A DNA stretch of 55,936 bases from Gluconacetobacter sacchari (GCF_014174255.1 NZ_JABEQJ010000031.1:1-55936); one strand, 5' to 3'; counted from the stretch's first letter, positions 6,949 to 14,517 are shown. Made by a program: numbers and translations. Notes: generated by a model not told the origin, from the sequence alone.

Positions 6949-8603
6949 ACCCGTCCCTTTTCGAAATCGGCTTTTATGGAATCGGCCGCCCTCAGGCCAA
7001 GAGCCGCCATGCTCAGGGTCGTGTTGACGACGCTGGCGGACGGCATGGCTCCCCCGCCGGGCAGCCACAGATTACCGTGGTCATGGCTCCGGCAATTGCC
7101 GTCCACGACCGAATCCCTGGGGTCGGTCCCCATGATCGTACCGCCCATGATGTGATTGTTCGCGTTGTAGTCGGTGGTGATACGCAATTCCGTCCCGCCC
7201 AGAAGCCCCGCGATCTGCCGGACCTGGGTATTGACCGCATCGAGCCCGTTCCGAACATAGTCGCCCACGTCGTAATGAATATCCGGACAGGCGAGGCCAA
7301 GCGGGTCCTTGCGGGTCTTGCTCAGGGTCAGACGGTTGTCGGGGTCGGGCAGCGGTTCGAGACTGATCGACAGATCGACGCCGCACGCCGCGCGGCGGCG
7401 GATTTCATCATCCAGTTCCGTCCCCACCAGCCCGAGTTTCAGCGCCTGCTCGGTCGCTGGCGCGACCTGGCTGATATTGTTCAGGATCATCTTGTTGGCG
7501 GAATACCGGCTTCGGAAATCGCCATCTCGCGGCCCGACGATACAACTGCTCTGCGCCGGACCACGACCGAACCACAGCGGCTCGCTGGCCTGAAAGGACG
7601 CATGCACCCCCGAATGGTCCATCATGTTCCGACCGACCTGATCGGACGAATTGGCGATACCGTTCGGATTGCGCGCGTTGGCGGCCAGCAGCAGGAGCCG
7701 CGGCGTCTCGATCCCGTTGCAGGCCAGCACGAACGTCCTGCCCGACGCCTTGTGAGACCTGCGCTCCGCGTCATACCAGTGGACAGCCGTGACGCGATTG
7801 TTCTCGTCCGTATCGATCCGGTAGACCACCGCCTCGGCAATCGTCACTGCTCCCCTGGCTTCCGCGCGATCGATATGCTGGATGCCGTTATACATCGCAC
7901 CGATCGGGCAGATCGGCTGGCAATTATTGTTGCCGCAACAGGCCGGCCGATCGCCGAACGGCTCCACGCTCCGCCCTTGAGGAATCGGCACCAGGTGAAA
8001 GCCATGCGGATTGACGATCTCCGCCACCCGTCGGTCGCCATAGCCGAATGGAATCATGTCGCGTGGATAGGGGCGGCTGCGCTCGCTCGGCGACTGGAGC
8101 GACACGTCATGCGGGCCGGAAACACCCATCTCCTCTTCCGCCCGGCAATAATAAGGTTCGAGATCGTTGTACGAAATCGCCCAGTCCCGGCCGACACCAT
8201 AGCGCGACTTCATCTCGAAATCGACCGGCAGATGCCGCCAGCACGATGCCGCCCAATGCCACGTCGTGCCGCCGACCGTCCGCAGATAGCCCTGCTTGAA
8301 CGCCGACCCGTTGGGGCCGGACAGGCCGACATAATCGTTCGGTGGAAAATAGAGCGGCGCCTGAGCCAGGGGAGATTGCGGATACAGCCCCTGAAAGTCG
8401 GAATGGAGGCGATTATGGAACGACATGTTCCGCCAGTTCTCGACATATTGCGCGCGCTTGAGGCGCAGACCGGCTTCGAGGATGACGACCGAATGCCCGG
8501 CCGACGCCAGCTCGTTCGCGATCATGCCGCCCACGACACCCGAGCCGACGACGACGACGTCGGCCGACACGTCTCCGGTCGTGGAAAATTCTGGTATAGC
8601 CAC
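6945..8603 (-). CDS. GMC-family FAD dehydrogenase large subunit (sorbitol/fructose dehydrogenase type), cluster A
   Basis: The 552-residue flavoprotein has the N-terminal ADP-binding motif VVVVGSGVVGG (16-26) and GMC segments including LRTVGGTTWHW (107-117). A cysteine cluster CCGNNNCQPIC (C222, C223, C228, C232) is typical of the iron-sulfur-containing FAD glucose/fructose/sorbitol dehydrogenases. The C-terminal NHIMGG and SASVVNTTLSMAAL segments supply the catalytic His and FAD contacts. It has no signal peptide; family members are exported folded with their Tat-bearing small subunit. The start is GTG (8603), 3 bp after the small-subunit stop and behind CAGGGAGC. The gene order small-large-cytochrome matches the SLC clusters of acetic acid bacteria. 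The substrate (polyol, ketose or sugar acid) cannot be read from the sequence. Confidence 0.9.
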   Translation of the reverse strand: MAIPEFSTTGDVSADVVVVGSGVVGGMIANELASAGHSVVILEAGLRLKRAQYVENWRNMSFHNRLHSDFQGLYPQSPLAQAPLYFPPNDYVGLSGPNGSAFKQGYLRTVGGTTWHWAASCWRHLPVDFEMKSRYGVGRDWAISYNDLEPYYCRAEEEMGVSGPHDVSLQSPSERSRPYPRDMIPFGYGDRRVAEIVNPHGFHLVPIPQGRSVEPFGDRPACCGNNNCQPICPIGAMYNGIQHIDRAEARGAVTIAEAVVYRIDTDENNRVTAVHWYDAERRSHKASGRTFVLACNGIETPRLLLLAANARNPNGIANSSDQVGRNMMDHSGVHASFQASEPLWFGRGPAQSSCIVGPRDGDFRSRYSANKMILNNISQVAPATEQALKLGLVGTELDDEIRRRAACGVDLSISLEPLPDPDNRLTLSKTRKDPLGLACPDIHYDVGDYVRNGLDAVNTQVRQIAGLLGGTELRITTDYNANNHIMGGTIMGTDPRDSVVDGNCRSHDHGNLWLPGGGAMPSASVVNTTLSMAALGLRAADSIKADFEKGRV

Positions 8604-8606
8604 GCG

Positions 8607-9293
8607 TTATAGCTCCCTGTGCGGCAGCGGGGAATGAAGGGGGGAATGAGGCGGCGATTGCGGCGCGATCGTCCCCAACGGGGTGGTCTGCGGCGGCGTC
8701 CTGCTCTCGATCCCCTGTGGCACCGGCGCGGGCGGCATCGCCGGCAGGGACGCGCGCACCGGAATGCCCAGCGGCGGCGGCGGTTCCGCCCACCAGCCAG
8801 GCCGACCGAAACAATAGGTAGGCACCGGCAATCCGTCCCGCGTCGGCCGGTACATCAACGCGTCGTCATACGCCACCATCGGCGCATTCGTCCTGTCTTC
8901 GACCGAACCTGTATACCAGGCCGCAATCAACGCCAGCAGGTCGCCCTTCAGGTCGCCCGAACGCGCCAGGATCTCCTTCGGACTCCCCCCCTGCGCAACC
9001 AGGTCGAAAAGGCGGCCGATCCTGTCGCGATATTCCGGAAATGTCGCCCGCATCGCCGCGAACAGCCGGCGCGCGATGATCGGATCCAGGTCCGCATGGC
9101 CGGTGACGGCCCGCGAGACCGACAGGAAAGCCCCGTCGTCGACGGTCGCCGCGCACGCGGCATGCTCCGAAAGTCCGAAATCGCCGAGCACCACCGAAAA
9201 CCCGGCCACGACCGTTCCCATCATGAGCGAACGGCGTCGCATGCCGGAATGCGAGGCCGGCTCCGCGCCGTCCACGTCACTATGTCTGTTCAT
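8607..9293 (-). CDS. Dehydrogenase small subunit, FAD-SLDH family, Tat-exported (cluster A)
   Basis: The 228-residue protein has a twin-arginine leader (MRRRSLMMGTVVAGFSVVLG at 18-37). A domain typical of sorbitol/fructose dehydrogenase small subunits follows: FLSVSRAVTGHADLDPIIARRLF, then LIAAWYTGSVEDRTNAPMV and YDDALMYRPTRDGLPVPTYC. Such subunits are chaperones or escorts that carry the GMC subunit through the Tat pore. The last 60 or so residues form an unusual proline-rich tail (repeated SPPHSPLHSPLP-like segments) that exceeds the usual family length. The gene is first of the tightly packed small-large-cytochrome trio. The ATG at 9293 follows GTGAGGC; an internal ATG at residue 18 would leave a shorter Tat leader and cannot be excluded. 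Confidence 0.85.
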   Translation of the reverse strand: MNRHSDVDGAEPASHSGMRRRSLMMGTVVAGFSVVLGDFGLSEHAACAATVDDGAFLSVSRAVTGHADLDPIIARRLFAAMRATFPEYRDRIGRLFDLVAQGGSPKEILARSGDLKGDLLALIAAWYTGSVEDRTNAPMVAYDDALMYRPTRDGLPVPTYCFGRPGWWAEPPPPLGIPVRASLPAMPPAPVPQGIESRTPPQTTPLGTIAPQSPPHSPLHSPLPHREL

Positions 9294-9373
9294 GCCTCAC
9301 TTTTCTCCAGGACGCATACGGGGACCACGGAAAACAAAACGATACCGAAACGGAAACAGGGGCCGGATCCCGT

Positions 9374-9892
9374 TCACGATCCGATGGCCGACAGGGCGGC
9401 TTCCGCCGCCTCCTCGTCCTGGGCGTTGTTGCCTCCACTCACCCCAATGGCGCCGATCAGGCGGCCATCATGCAGGATCGGCAGACCGCCCGCCGCCGGC
9501 ATCGCATGCGGCAGCGCCAGTACCGCCATCTTTCCTCCGGCCAGCGCCTTTTCGAATGCGGCGGATGGGCGTTTGTAAAACACCGCGCTGACGGCTTTGC
9601 GTTCCGAAAGCTCCAGACTGGCCAGTTGCGCGTCCGCCATCCGCTCCACCAGGATCGTTCGGCCGCCCTCATCCACGACCGTCACGACGATCGACGTACC
9701 GATCGACACGGCTTTTTCCTCGGCCGCCCGCGCCATCGCCCTCGCTTGAGGTAGGGAAATGGCCACGGAGGCAGGGCTGGTATCGGTGCAAGCCGTGTTC
9801 GGCAAGCCCGCCGGATCGATCGCCGGTCCGCGCAAAATGCGACGTGGAAGGCGCAAGCCTATCTTCGCCGATACGCTTTTCAGTCGCAGCAC
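9374..9892 (-). CDS. GlcG/HbpS-family haem-binding-like protein
   Basis: From about residue 40 the product matches the GlcG/HbpS fold (DUF336): VAISLPQARAMARAAEEKA, IVVTVVDEGGRTILVERMADAQ, ELSERKAVSAVFYKRPSAAF, then LPILHDGRLIGAIGVSGG and a short acidic-alanine C-terminus. Members bind haem or act as accessory sensors, and many are encoded beside periplasmic oxidases. It is upstream of and co-directional with the cluster A dehydrogenase genes (80 bp gap), so it probably shares their transcript. The frame is open to 10051, but the upstream part has no family similarity and contains a 20 bp palindrome, so I place the start at the GTG at 9892 behind AAAGGCGAG. An ATG at 10000 is the alternative. 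No clear signal peptide is seen. Confidence 0.7.
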   Translation of the reverse strand: MLRLKSVSAKIGLRLPRRILRGPAIDPAGLPNTACTDTSPASVAISLPQARAMARAAEEKAVSIGTSIVVTVVDEGGRTILVERMADAQLASLELSERKAVSAVFYKRPSAAFEKALAGGKMAVLALPHAMPAAGGLPILHDGRLIGAIGVSGGNNAQDEEAAEAALSAIGS

Positions 9893-9971
9893 GTGGCTCG
9901 CCTTTCGATGATATTCCGTCGCATCCAAAGCGCCCTTTGCATGACGGGCAGGCGTTTCACTAGATCGATCC

Positions 9972-9991
9972 AATTCACGATATTGTGAATT
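9972..9991. promoter_or_regulatory. 20 bp near-perfect palindrome, candidate operator of cluster A
   Basis: AATTCAC (9972-9978) and GTGAATT (9985-9991) are perfect 7 bp arms around GATATT, so 18 of 20 positions are symmetric. The site lies 80 bp upstream of the preferred start of the GlcG/HbpS-like gene. Length and even spacing fit a dimeric helix-turn-helix repressor or activator; the cognate regulator is not in the window. Confidence 0.5.
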
Positions 9992-10086
9992 CGTCGCCAT
10001 TCGACACGTCTCAAACGTCCGTTTCGCGCCCCGAATACCGGCCCATGGCACTCTATCGTCACGAAGAAACGTTCCCTTTGCCTACA

Positions 10087-10114
10087 GACCCAACCTACTG
10101 GTATTGGATGGGTC
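10087..10114. promoter_or_regulatory. Inverted repeat in the divergent control region
   Basis: GACCCAACC (10087-10095) and GGATGGGTC (10106-10114) pair at 8 of 9 positions with a 10 bp centre. It may be a regulator site or a transcript stem; no T-tract follows on either strand. Confidence 0.35.
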
Positions 10115-10513
10115 TAAAATGATTTTCACACTTCCGGCAATTCACCCATCCCGATTGGCGTCGCGTCCGGCACACGCGATACGACGATCGCCATGGTCGA
10201 CGCAGGGAACTCGTCAGGGATACTTGATGACCAAAGACGCTTGCGCAACGTCGCGATGATGGGCTTCAACTCACATGTGTCATTCTTTTAGATCGATTCA
10301 GGCGAATTCCCGTGCCTGCTCGGCAACAGCCTACAACTTCACATTCTTCCACCTCATGCGTGTGATGCCACAATCTTTCCCCTGGTCGCGTCAAGCCACG
10401 AGCATCGCCGTTCAAAACAAAGAACTATTCAACGTCAAAAAAAATACAACCAAGAAACAATCAAGAAAAAGACAAAAATAGAAATGAAAAATATTTGTAC
10501 AATAAAATTTCCC

Positions 10514-10544
10514 GAACGAAAATCGTTCCCTCCAAGGGTATAAA
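10514..10544 (+). promoter_or_regulatory. Candidate promoter and operator of cluster B
   Basis: A perfect 6 bp dyad, GAACGA-AAA-TCGTTC (10514-10528), is followed by TATAAA at 10539-10544, a good -10 match. With normal spacing the -35 would fall inside the dyad, so a protein bound there would block polymerase. Transcription would begin near 10551, leaving a leader of about 46 nt before the ATG at 10597. No strong -35 consensus is visible, in keeping with regulated use. Confidence 0.45.
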
Positions 10545-10596
10545 TAATTTTTTATTTACAAACCCGCCTTTCCGACTTTCTGTAATGGAGTTCGCC

Positions 10597-11295
10597 ATGA
10601 AAACACCGTCCTCAACCCGCCGCACCTTTATCGGAGGCCTGCTCGGATCGGCCTCCTTCTGGCTTTACAGTAATCACGAAGTCTGGGCCGACGCCCTGGC
10701 CGCGGGCCAGGCCGGTCCCTACACGCCGCGCTATTTCAACGAGGCCGAATGGCGCTTTCTCAACGCGGCGTGCGAGCGGATCTTCCCGACCGACGGACAC
10801 GGGCCGGGCGCGCGCAGCCTCGGCGCCCCCGAATTCATCGATCGCCAGATGGACACGCCCTATGGCCACGGCGCGCTGTGGTACATGTCCGGGCCATTCC
10901 AGAACGCGCCAGCCAATCTCGGGTATCAGCTTTCGCTGCCGCCGCGCGAGATCTATCGGCAGGGCATTGCGGCGGCCGACGCCTATGTGCGCGACCACCA
11001 CGACGGCCGCGGCTTCGCGGATCTCGATGCCGCCGATCAGACGACGGTCCTGAAAGCCCTGGAGCAGGGCGATATCGCGCTCGGCTCCGTGCCGGGCCAC
11101 ACGTTCTTCGAACAACTGCGGCAGAATACGCTCGAAGGCGTGTTTTCCGATCCGCTCCATGGCGGCAACAAGGGCCTTGCCGGCTGGACCCTCCTCGGCT
11201 TCCCCGGCGCGCGCGCGGACTTCATGGATTGGGTCAACCAGGACGGGGCTCCCTACCCGTTCGGTCCCGTTTCGATTTCTGGCGAAACGGCCTAA
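10597..11295 (+). CDS. Gluconate 2-dehydrogenase subunit 3-family protein, Tat-exported (cluster B)
   Basis: The 232-residue protein begins with a twin-arginine leader (STRRTFIGGLLGSASFW, about residues 5-21). The mature part matches the gluconate 2-dehydrogenase subunit 3 family: YFNEAEWRFLNAACERIFPTDGHGPGA, a GAPEFIDRQMDTPYG segment, FFEQLRQNTLEGVFSDPLHGGNKG and a C-terminal GFPGARADFMDWV. Such subunits escort the FAD subunit through Tat and stay in the complex. The ATG at 10597 has GGAG 6 bp upstream; an ATG at 10585 would only add four residues. It is first in a three-gene operon, 14 bp ahead of the GMC gene. It shares no evident sequence similarity with the cluster A small subunit, so the two clusters use different escort families. 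Confidence 0.88.
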   Translation: MKTPSSTRRTFIGGLLGSASFWLYSNHEVWADALAAGQAGPYTPRYFNEAEWRFLNAACERIFPTDGHGPGARSLGAPEFIDRQMDTPYGHGALWYMSGPFQNAPANLGYQLSLPPREIYRQGIAAADAYVRDHHDGRGFADLDAADQTTVLKALEQGDIALGSVPGHTFFEQLRQNTLEGVFSDPLHGGNKGLAGWTLLGFPGARADFMDWVNQDGAPYPFGPVSISGETA

Positions 11296-11309
11296 GGAAT
11301 TTTCATATC

Positions 11310-13088
11310 ATGAGTACAATGAAAACCGACGCCATCATTATCGGCGCAGGCTGGGCGGGCTCGATCCTCGCCAAGGAACTGACCGAGGCGGGCCTGTCCG
11401 TCACGATCCTGGAACGGGGCGACGACCGCGCAACGGCGACTGAAGGCGATTATCCCAGCTCCATCGACGAACTCCGGGGTGCCATCCGCCACCGCCTTTT
11501 CCAGAATCTGTCGCAGACGACAGTCACCATCCGCAATACGGTCGACCAGACAGCGGTGCCCTACCGCCGCCTCGCCGCCTTCCTTCCCGGCGAGGGCGTC
11601 GGCGGCGCCGGCCTGCACTGGTCGGGCGTCCATTTCCGCGTCGCCCCCGACGATCTCGCGCTTCGGACCAACATTATCGCCAGATACGGCAAGTCCTTCA
11701 TTCCCGAAGGCATGAACCTTCAGGATTATGACGTGACGTACGAAGAACTGGAGCCGTTCTTCGACAAGGCCGAGAAAGTCTTCGGCACGTCCGGCGAGCC
11801 CCATACCATCAGGGGCAAGGTCGCCGGCAAGGGCAATCCCTTCGCGCCGGATCGTTCCGACGCCTTCCCCCTGCCCCCGATGAAGGACGTCTACTCCGCG
11901 ACCCTCTTCAAGACCGCCGCCGCCAATGTCGGGTACCACCCCTATTCCCTGCCGGCGGCCAACGCCTCGGCACAATATACCAACCCCTATGGCGTGCAGA
12001 TGGGCCCATGCAATTTCTGCGGATATTGCAGCGGATATGATTGCTACATGTATTCCAAGGCATCTCCCAACGTGAATATCCTGCCGGCCCTGCGTCAGGA
12101 CCCGAAATTCACGCTGGTCACCAAAGCCCATGTCCTGAAGGTCAATCTCGACAGCGACGGCAGGAAGGCTACGGGCGTCACCTACCTGGACCTGCGCACC
12201 CGGCAGCAGGTCGAACTGCGCGCCGATCTCGTCATCATCAGCGCCTTCCAGTTCCACAATGTCCATCTCATGCTGCTGTCCGGCATCGGCCAGCCATACG
12301 ACCCGGTGCGCAACACCGGCACGGTCGGGCGGAATTTCGTCTACCAGACGATCACGACCTCCCGCGCCTGGCTGCCCGCGAGGCACTATACCAACCAGTT
12401 CGTCGGCGCCGGCGGCGCGGGTGTCGCCATCGACGATTTCAACAGCCTGAATTTCGACCACGGCCCGCTCGGCTTCGTCGGCGGCGCACCGGTGTGGGTC
12501 AACCAGGCCGGCGTCAAGCCCATCGCCGCCGCCATCGGCGGCCCCGGCGGCAAGGCACCGACCTGGGGGGAAGGCTACAAGGACGCCTTGGTGGACACCT
12601 ACCGCCATTCGCTGGCGATCGACGCGCACGGCAGCAACATGGCCTACCGCGACGTGTATCTGGATCTCGACCCCACCTACTCGGACGCCTACGGCCAACC
12701 CCTGCTCAGAATGACCTTCACGTGGAAGGACAACGACATCCGCATGAACCAGTATGTCGTAAGCAGGATCGAACCCATCATGAAGGCGATGGGTGCCACC
12801 CGCTACGCGCTGGGCACGCTGAAGGCGGGCGAACCGTTCGATACGCGGCGCTATCAGACAACCCATCTCGGCGGCGGCGCCGTCATGGGCGCCGACCCGA
12901 AGACGAGCGCCGTCAACCGCTATCTCCAGAGCTGGGACGTCCCGAACGTCTTCGTCATCGGCGCCAGCGCGTTCCCGCAAGGCATGGGGTACAATCCGAC
13001 AGGCATGGTCGCCGCGCTGGCCTACTGGTCGGCCTATCACATCCGTACGACCTATCTGAAAAACCCCGGCCCCATGGTGCAGGCATGA
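11310..13088 (+). CDS. GMC-family FAD dehydrogenase large subunit (gluconate 2-dehydrogenase type), cluster B
   Basis: The 592-residue flavoprotein opens with the FAD-binding motif AIIIGAGWAGSILAKEL and has the GMC segment GEGVGGAGLHWSG. A four-cysteine motif CNFCGYCSGYDC (C234, C237, C240, C245) probably ligates an iron-sulfur centre. The C-terminal TTHLGGGAVMG and PNVFVIGASAFPQGMGYNPT segments supply the active-site His and FAD-binding residues. It lacks its own signal peptide and should be exported with the preceding Tat protein. Gluconate or another sugar acid or aldose is a reasonable substrate class, but it cannot be fixed from sequence. AAGGAA precedes the ATG. The stop overlaps the cytochrome ATG by 4 bp. 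The cysteine spacing differs from that of the cluster A enzyme. Confidence 0.9.
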   Translation: MSTMKTDAIIIGAGWAGSILAKELTEAGLSVTILERGDDRATATEGDYPSSIDELRGAIRHRLFQNLSQTTVTIRNTVDQTAVPYRRLAAFLPGEGVGGAGLHWSGVHFRVAPDDLALRTNIIARYGKSFIPEGMNLQDYDVTYEELEPFFDKAEKVFGTSGEPHTIRGKVAGKGNPFAPDRSDAFPLPPMKDVYSATLFKTAAANVGYHPYSLPAANASAQYTNPYGVQMGPCNFCGYCSGYDCYMYSKASPNVNILPALRQDPKFTLVTKAHVLKVNLDSDGRKATGVTYLDLRTRQQVELRADLVIISAFQFHNVHLMLLSGIGQPYDPVRNTGTVGRNFVYQTITTSRAWLPARHYTNQFVGAGGAGVAIDDFNSLNFDHGPLGFVGGAPVWVNQAGVKPIAAAIGGPGGKAPTWGEGYKDALVDTYRHSLAIDAHGSNMAYRDVYLDLDPTYSDAYGQPLLRMTFTWKDNDIRMNQYVVSRIEPIMKAMGATRYALGTLKAGEPFDTRRYQTTHLGGGAVMGADPKTSAVNRYLQSWDVPNVFVIGASAFPQGMGYNPTGMVAALAYWSAYHIRTTYLKNPGPMVQA

Positions 13089-14410
13089 AAATCCGCGCAT
13101 TCCCGTTCGCGGCGGCCCTCGGCGCGGCGGCCCTGCTCCTGCTTGCGTCCGCCCCGCACGCCCGCGCCGATGACACCGGAGATCTGGTCGCCAGGGGCCG
13201 GTATGTCGCCGAGGCATCCGATTGCAGCGCGTGCCATACCGTCAAGGGCGGCCGCCCCTTCGCGGGCGGGCTGGCCTTCAGGCTTCCCTTCGGGTCGATC
13301 TACGCGCCCAACATCTCGCCCGACCCGATTCACGGCATCGGGGCCTATTCCGAGGCGGCGTTCTCCCGCGCCGTCCGCGAGGGCGTCCGCCGCGACGGGG
13401 CCAGCCTGTATCCCGCCATGCCGTTCCCGTCCTACGCCCGCATGAGCGACAGCGACATCCACGCGCTCTTCACCTATTTCATGAAGGGCGTACAGCCCGT
13501 CGCCAGCGCCACGCCCGCCATCTCCTGGCCCCTGTCGATGCGCTGGCCGATGTCGCTGTGGCGGGCGGCCTTCGCTCCCTCGGTCCAGTCCGCGCAAAAG
13601 GACGTCGCTCGCCCGTTCCCCGATTCCGCCATCGCACGCGGCGCCTATCTGGTCGAGGGGCCCGGCCATTGCGGCGCCTGCCATTCTCCGCGCGGCATCG
13701 CGTTGCAGGAGAAGACCCTGTCCGCCAGTAGCAGCACGCTTTTCCTGTCGGGTGGCGCCCCCGTCGACGGCTTCGTTCCGACGAGCCTGCGCCAGGACCA
13801 GCGCACCGGCCTGGCGTCCTGGTCGGAAGACGACATCGTCACGTTCCTGGCCACCGGGCGAAACCGCAAGGGCGAAGCGTTCGGCGGCATGACCGACGCC
13901 ATCTCCCATGGCACGCAGCACCTCAGCGACGCCGACCTGCACGCCATCGCCCGCTATCTCCGCTTTCTAGGGCCGAACGATCCGAAGGCCACGGCATGGC
14001 AGTACGATCCGGCGGCCGCCACGTCCCTGCGGCAAGGCAACGCCACGGCACGCGGCGCCAAAGTGTATGTCGATCATTGCGCCGCCTGCCACCGCACGGA
14101 CGGCGCGGGCTACGCCCCGGCCTTTCCCCCGCTTGCGGGCAACCCGGTGGTCATGAGCGACAAGCCGGATTCCCTCGTCCATGTCGTTCAGAGCGGCGCG
14201 GCACTCCCCGGCATGGCCCGCGCGCCTTCCGCATTCGTCATGCCGGCCTACGGCCAGAGGCTCAGTGCCGAGCAGATCGCGGACGTGGTGACATTCATCC
14301 GTGGGGCCTGGGGCAACAACGCATCTCCTGTCGATGCGACGAGCGTCGCCAGCCTGCAACACTCGGCTCCCCCCCCGGTCCTGAGCGAAAAACCCGTTCC
14401 GCTGAACTGA
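13085..14410 (+). CDS. Tri-haem cytochrome c subunit of cluster B dehydrogenase, no C-terminal anchor
   Basis: The 441-residue protein has a Sec signal peptide (AALGAAALLLLASAPHARA, ending near residue 28) and three haem motifs: CSACH (47-51), CGACH (196-200) and CAACH (332-336). Segment order follows the alcohol/gluconate dehydrogenase cytochrome family, for example AFSRAVREGVRRDGASLYPAMP and GLASWSEDDIVTFLATGRN. In contrast to the cluster A cytochrome, no hydrophobic C-terminal helix is present; the protein ends in a polar, proline-containing tail. It may therefore be peripheral or held by its partners. The ATG overlaps the GMC stop by 4 bp, implying coupled translation. It is the last gene before a convergent terminator shared with glyA. 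Confidence 0.92.
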   Translation: MKIRAFPFAAALGAAALLLLASAPHARADDTGDLVARGRYVAEASDCSACHTVKGGRPFAGGLAFRLPFGSIYAPNISPDPIHGIGAYSEAAFSRAVREGVRRDGASLYPAMPFPSYARMSDSDIHALFTYFMKGVQPVASATPAISWPLSMRWPMSLWRAAFAPSVQSAQKDVARPFPDSAIARGAYLVEGPGHCGACHSPRGIALQEKTLSASSSTLFLSGGAPVDGFVPTSLRQDQRTGLASWSEDDIVTFLATGRNRKGEAFGGMTDAISHGTQHLSDADLHAIARYLRFLGPNDPKATAWQYDPAAATSLRQGNATARGAKVYVDHCAACHRTDGAGYAPAFPPLAGNPVVMSDKPDSLVHVVQSGAALPGMARAPSAFVMPAYGQRLSAEQIADVVTFIRGAWGNNASPVDATSVASLQHSAPPPVLSEKPVPLN

Positions 14411-14457
14411 GCAATGGAAACAGGTGCCGAATCGCGGTGCCCGGCATTCAATTCAAT

Positions 14458-14493
14458 AAAAAAACGCGCGCCGGGTCACCCCCGGCGCGCGTT
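14458..14493 (-). terminator. Intrinsic terminator of glyA
   Basis: A perfect 13 bp stem (arms 14463-14475 and 14481-14493, AACGCGCGCCGGG and its complement) with a 5-nt loop is followed, on the minus strand, by seven T residues. It lies 25 bp past the glyA stop. It may also act weakly on the convergent cytochrome transcript, though without a T-tract on that side. Confidence 0.88.
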
Positions 14494-14517
14494 CACAACT
14501 CCATTACGGCAGAAGGC

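Larger units (their letters stand above)
9893..10596. other. Divergent control region between the two dehydrogenase clusters
   Basis: This stretch of about 700 bp holds no gene I can support. It contains three dyad-symmetric sites (9972-9991, 10087-10114, 10514-10528) and, from about 10430 to 10570, an AT-rich segment very unlike the GC-rich surroundings. A short plus-strand frame at 10275-10481 shows no family resemblance and is treated as chance. The region must carry the promoters of both clusters. Confidence 0.6.

Noticed and set aside
10275-10481. 68-codon plus-strand frame in the divergent control region
   Set aside because: No ribosome binding site, no family resemblance, and its lysine-rich end simply reflects the AT-rich DNA.
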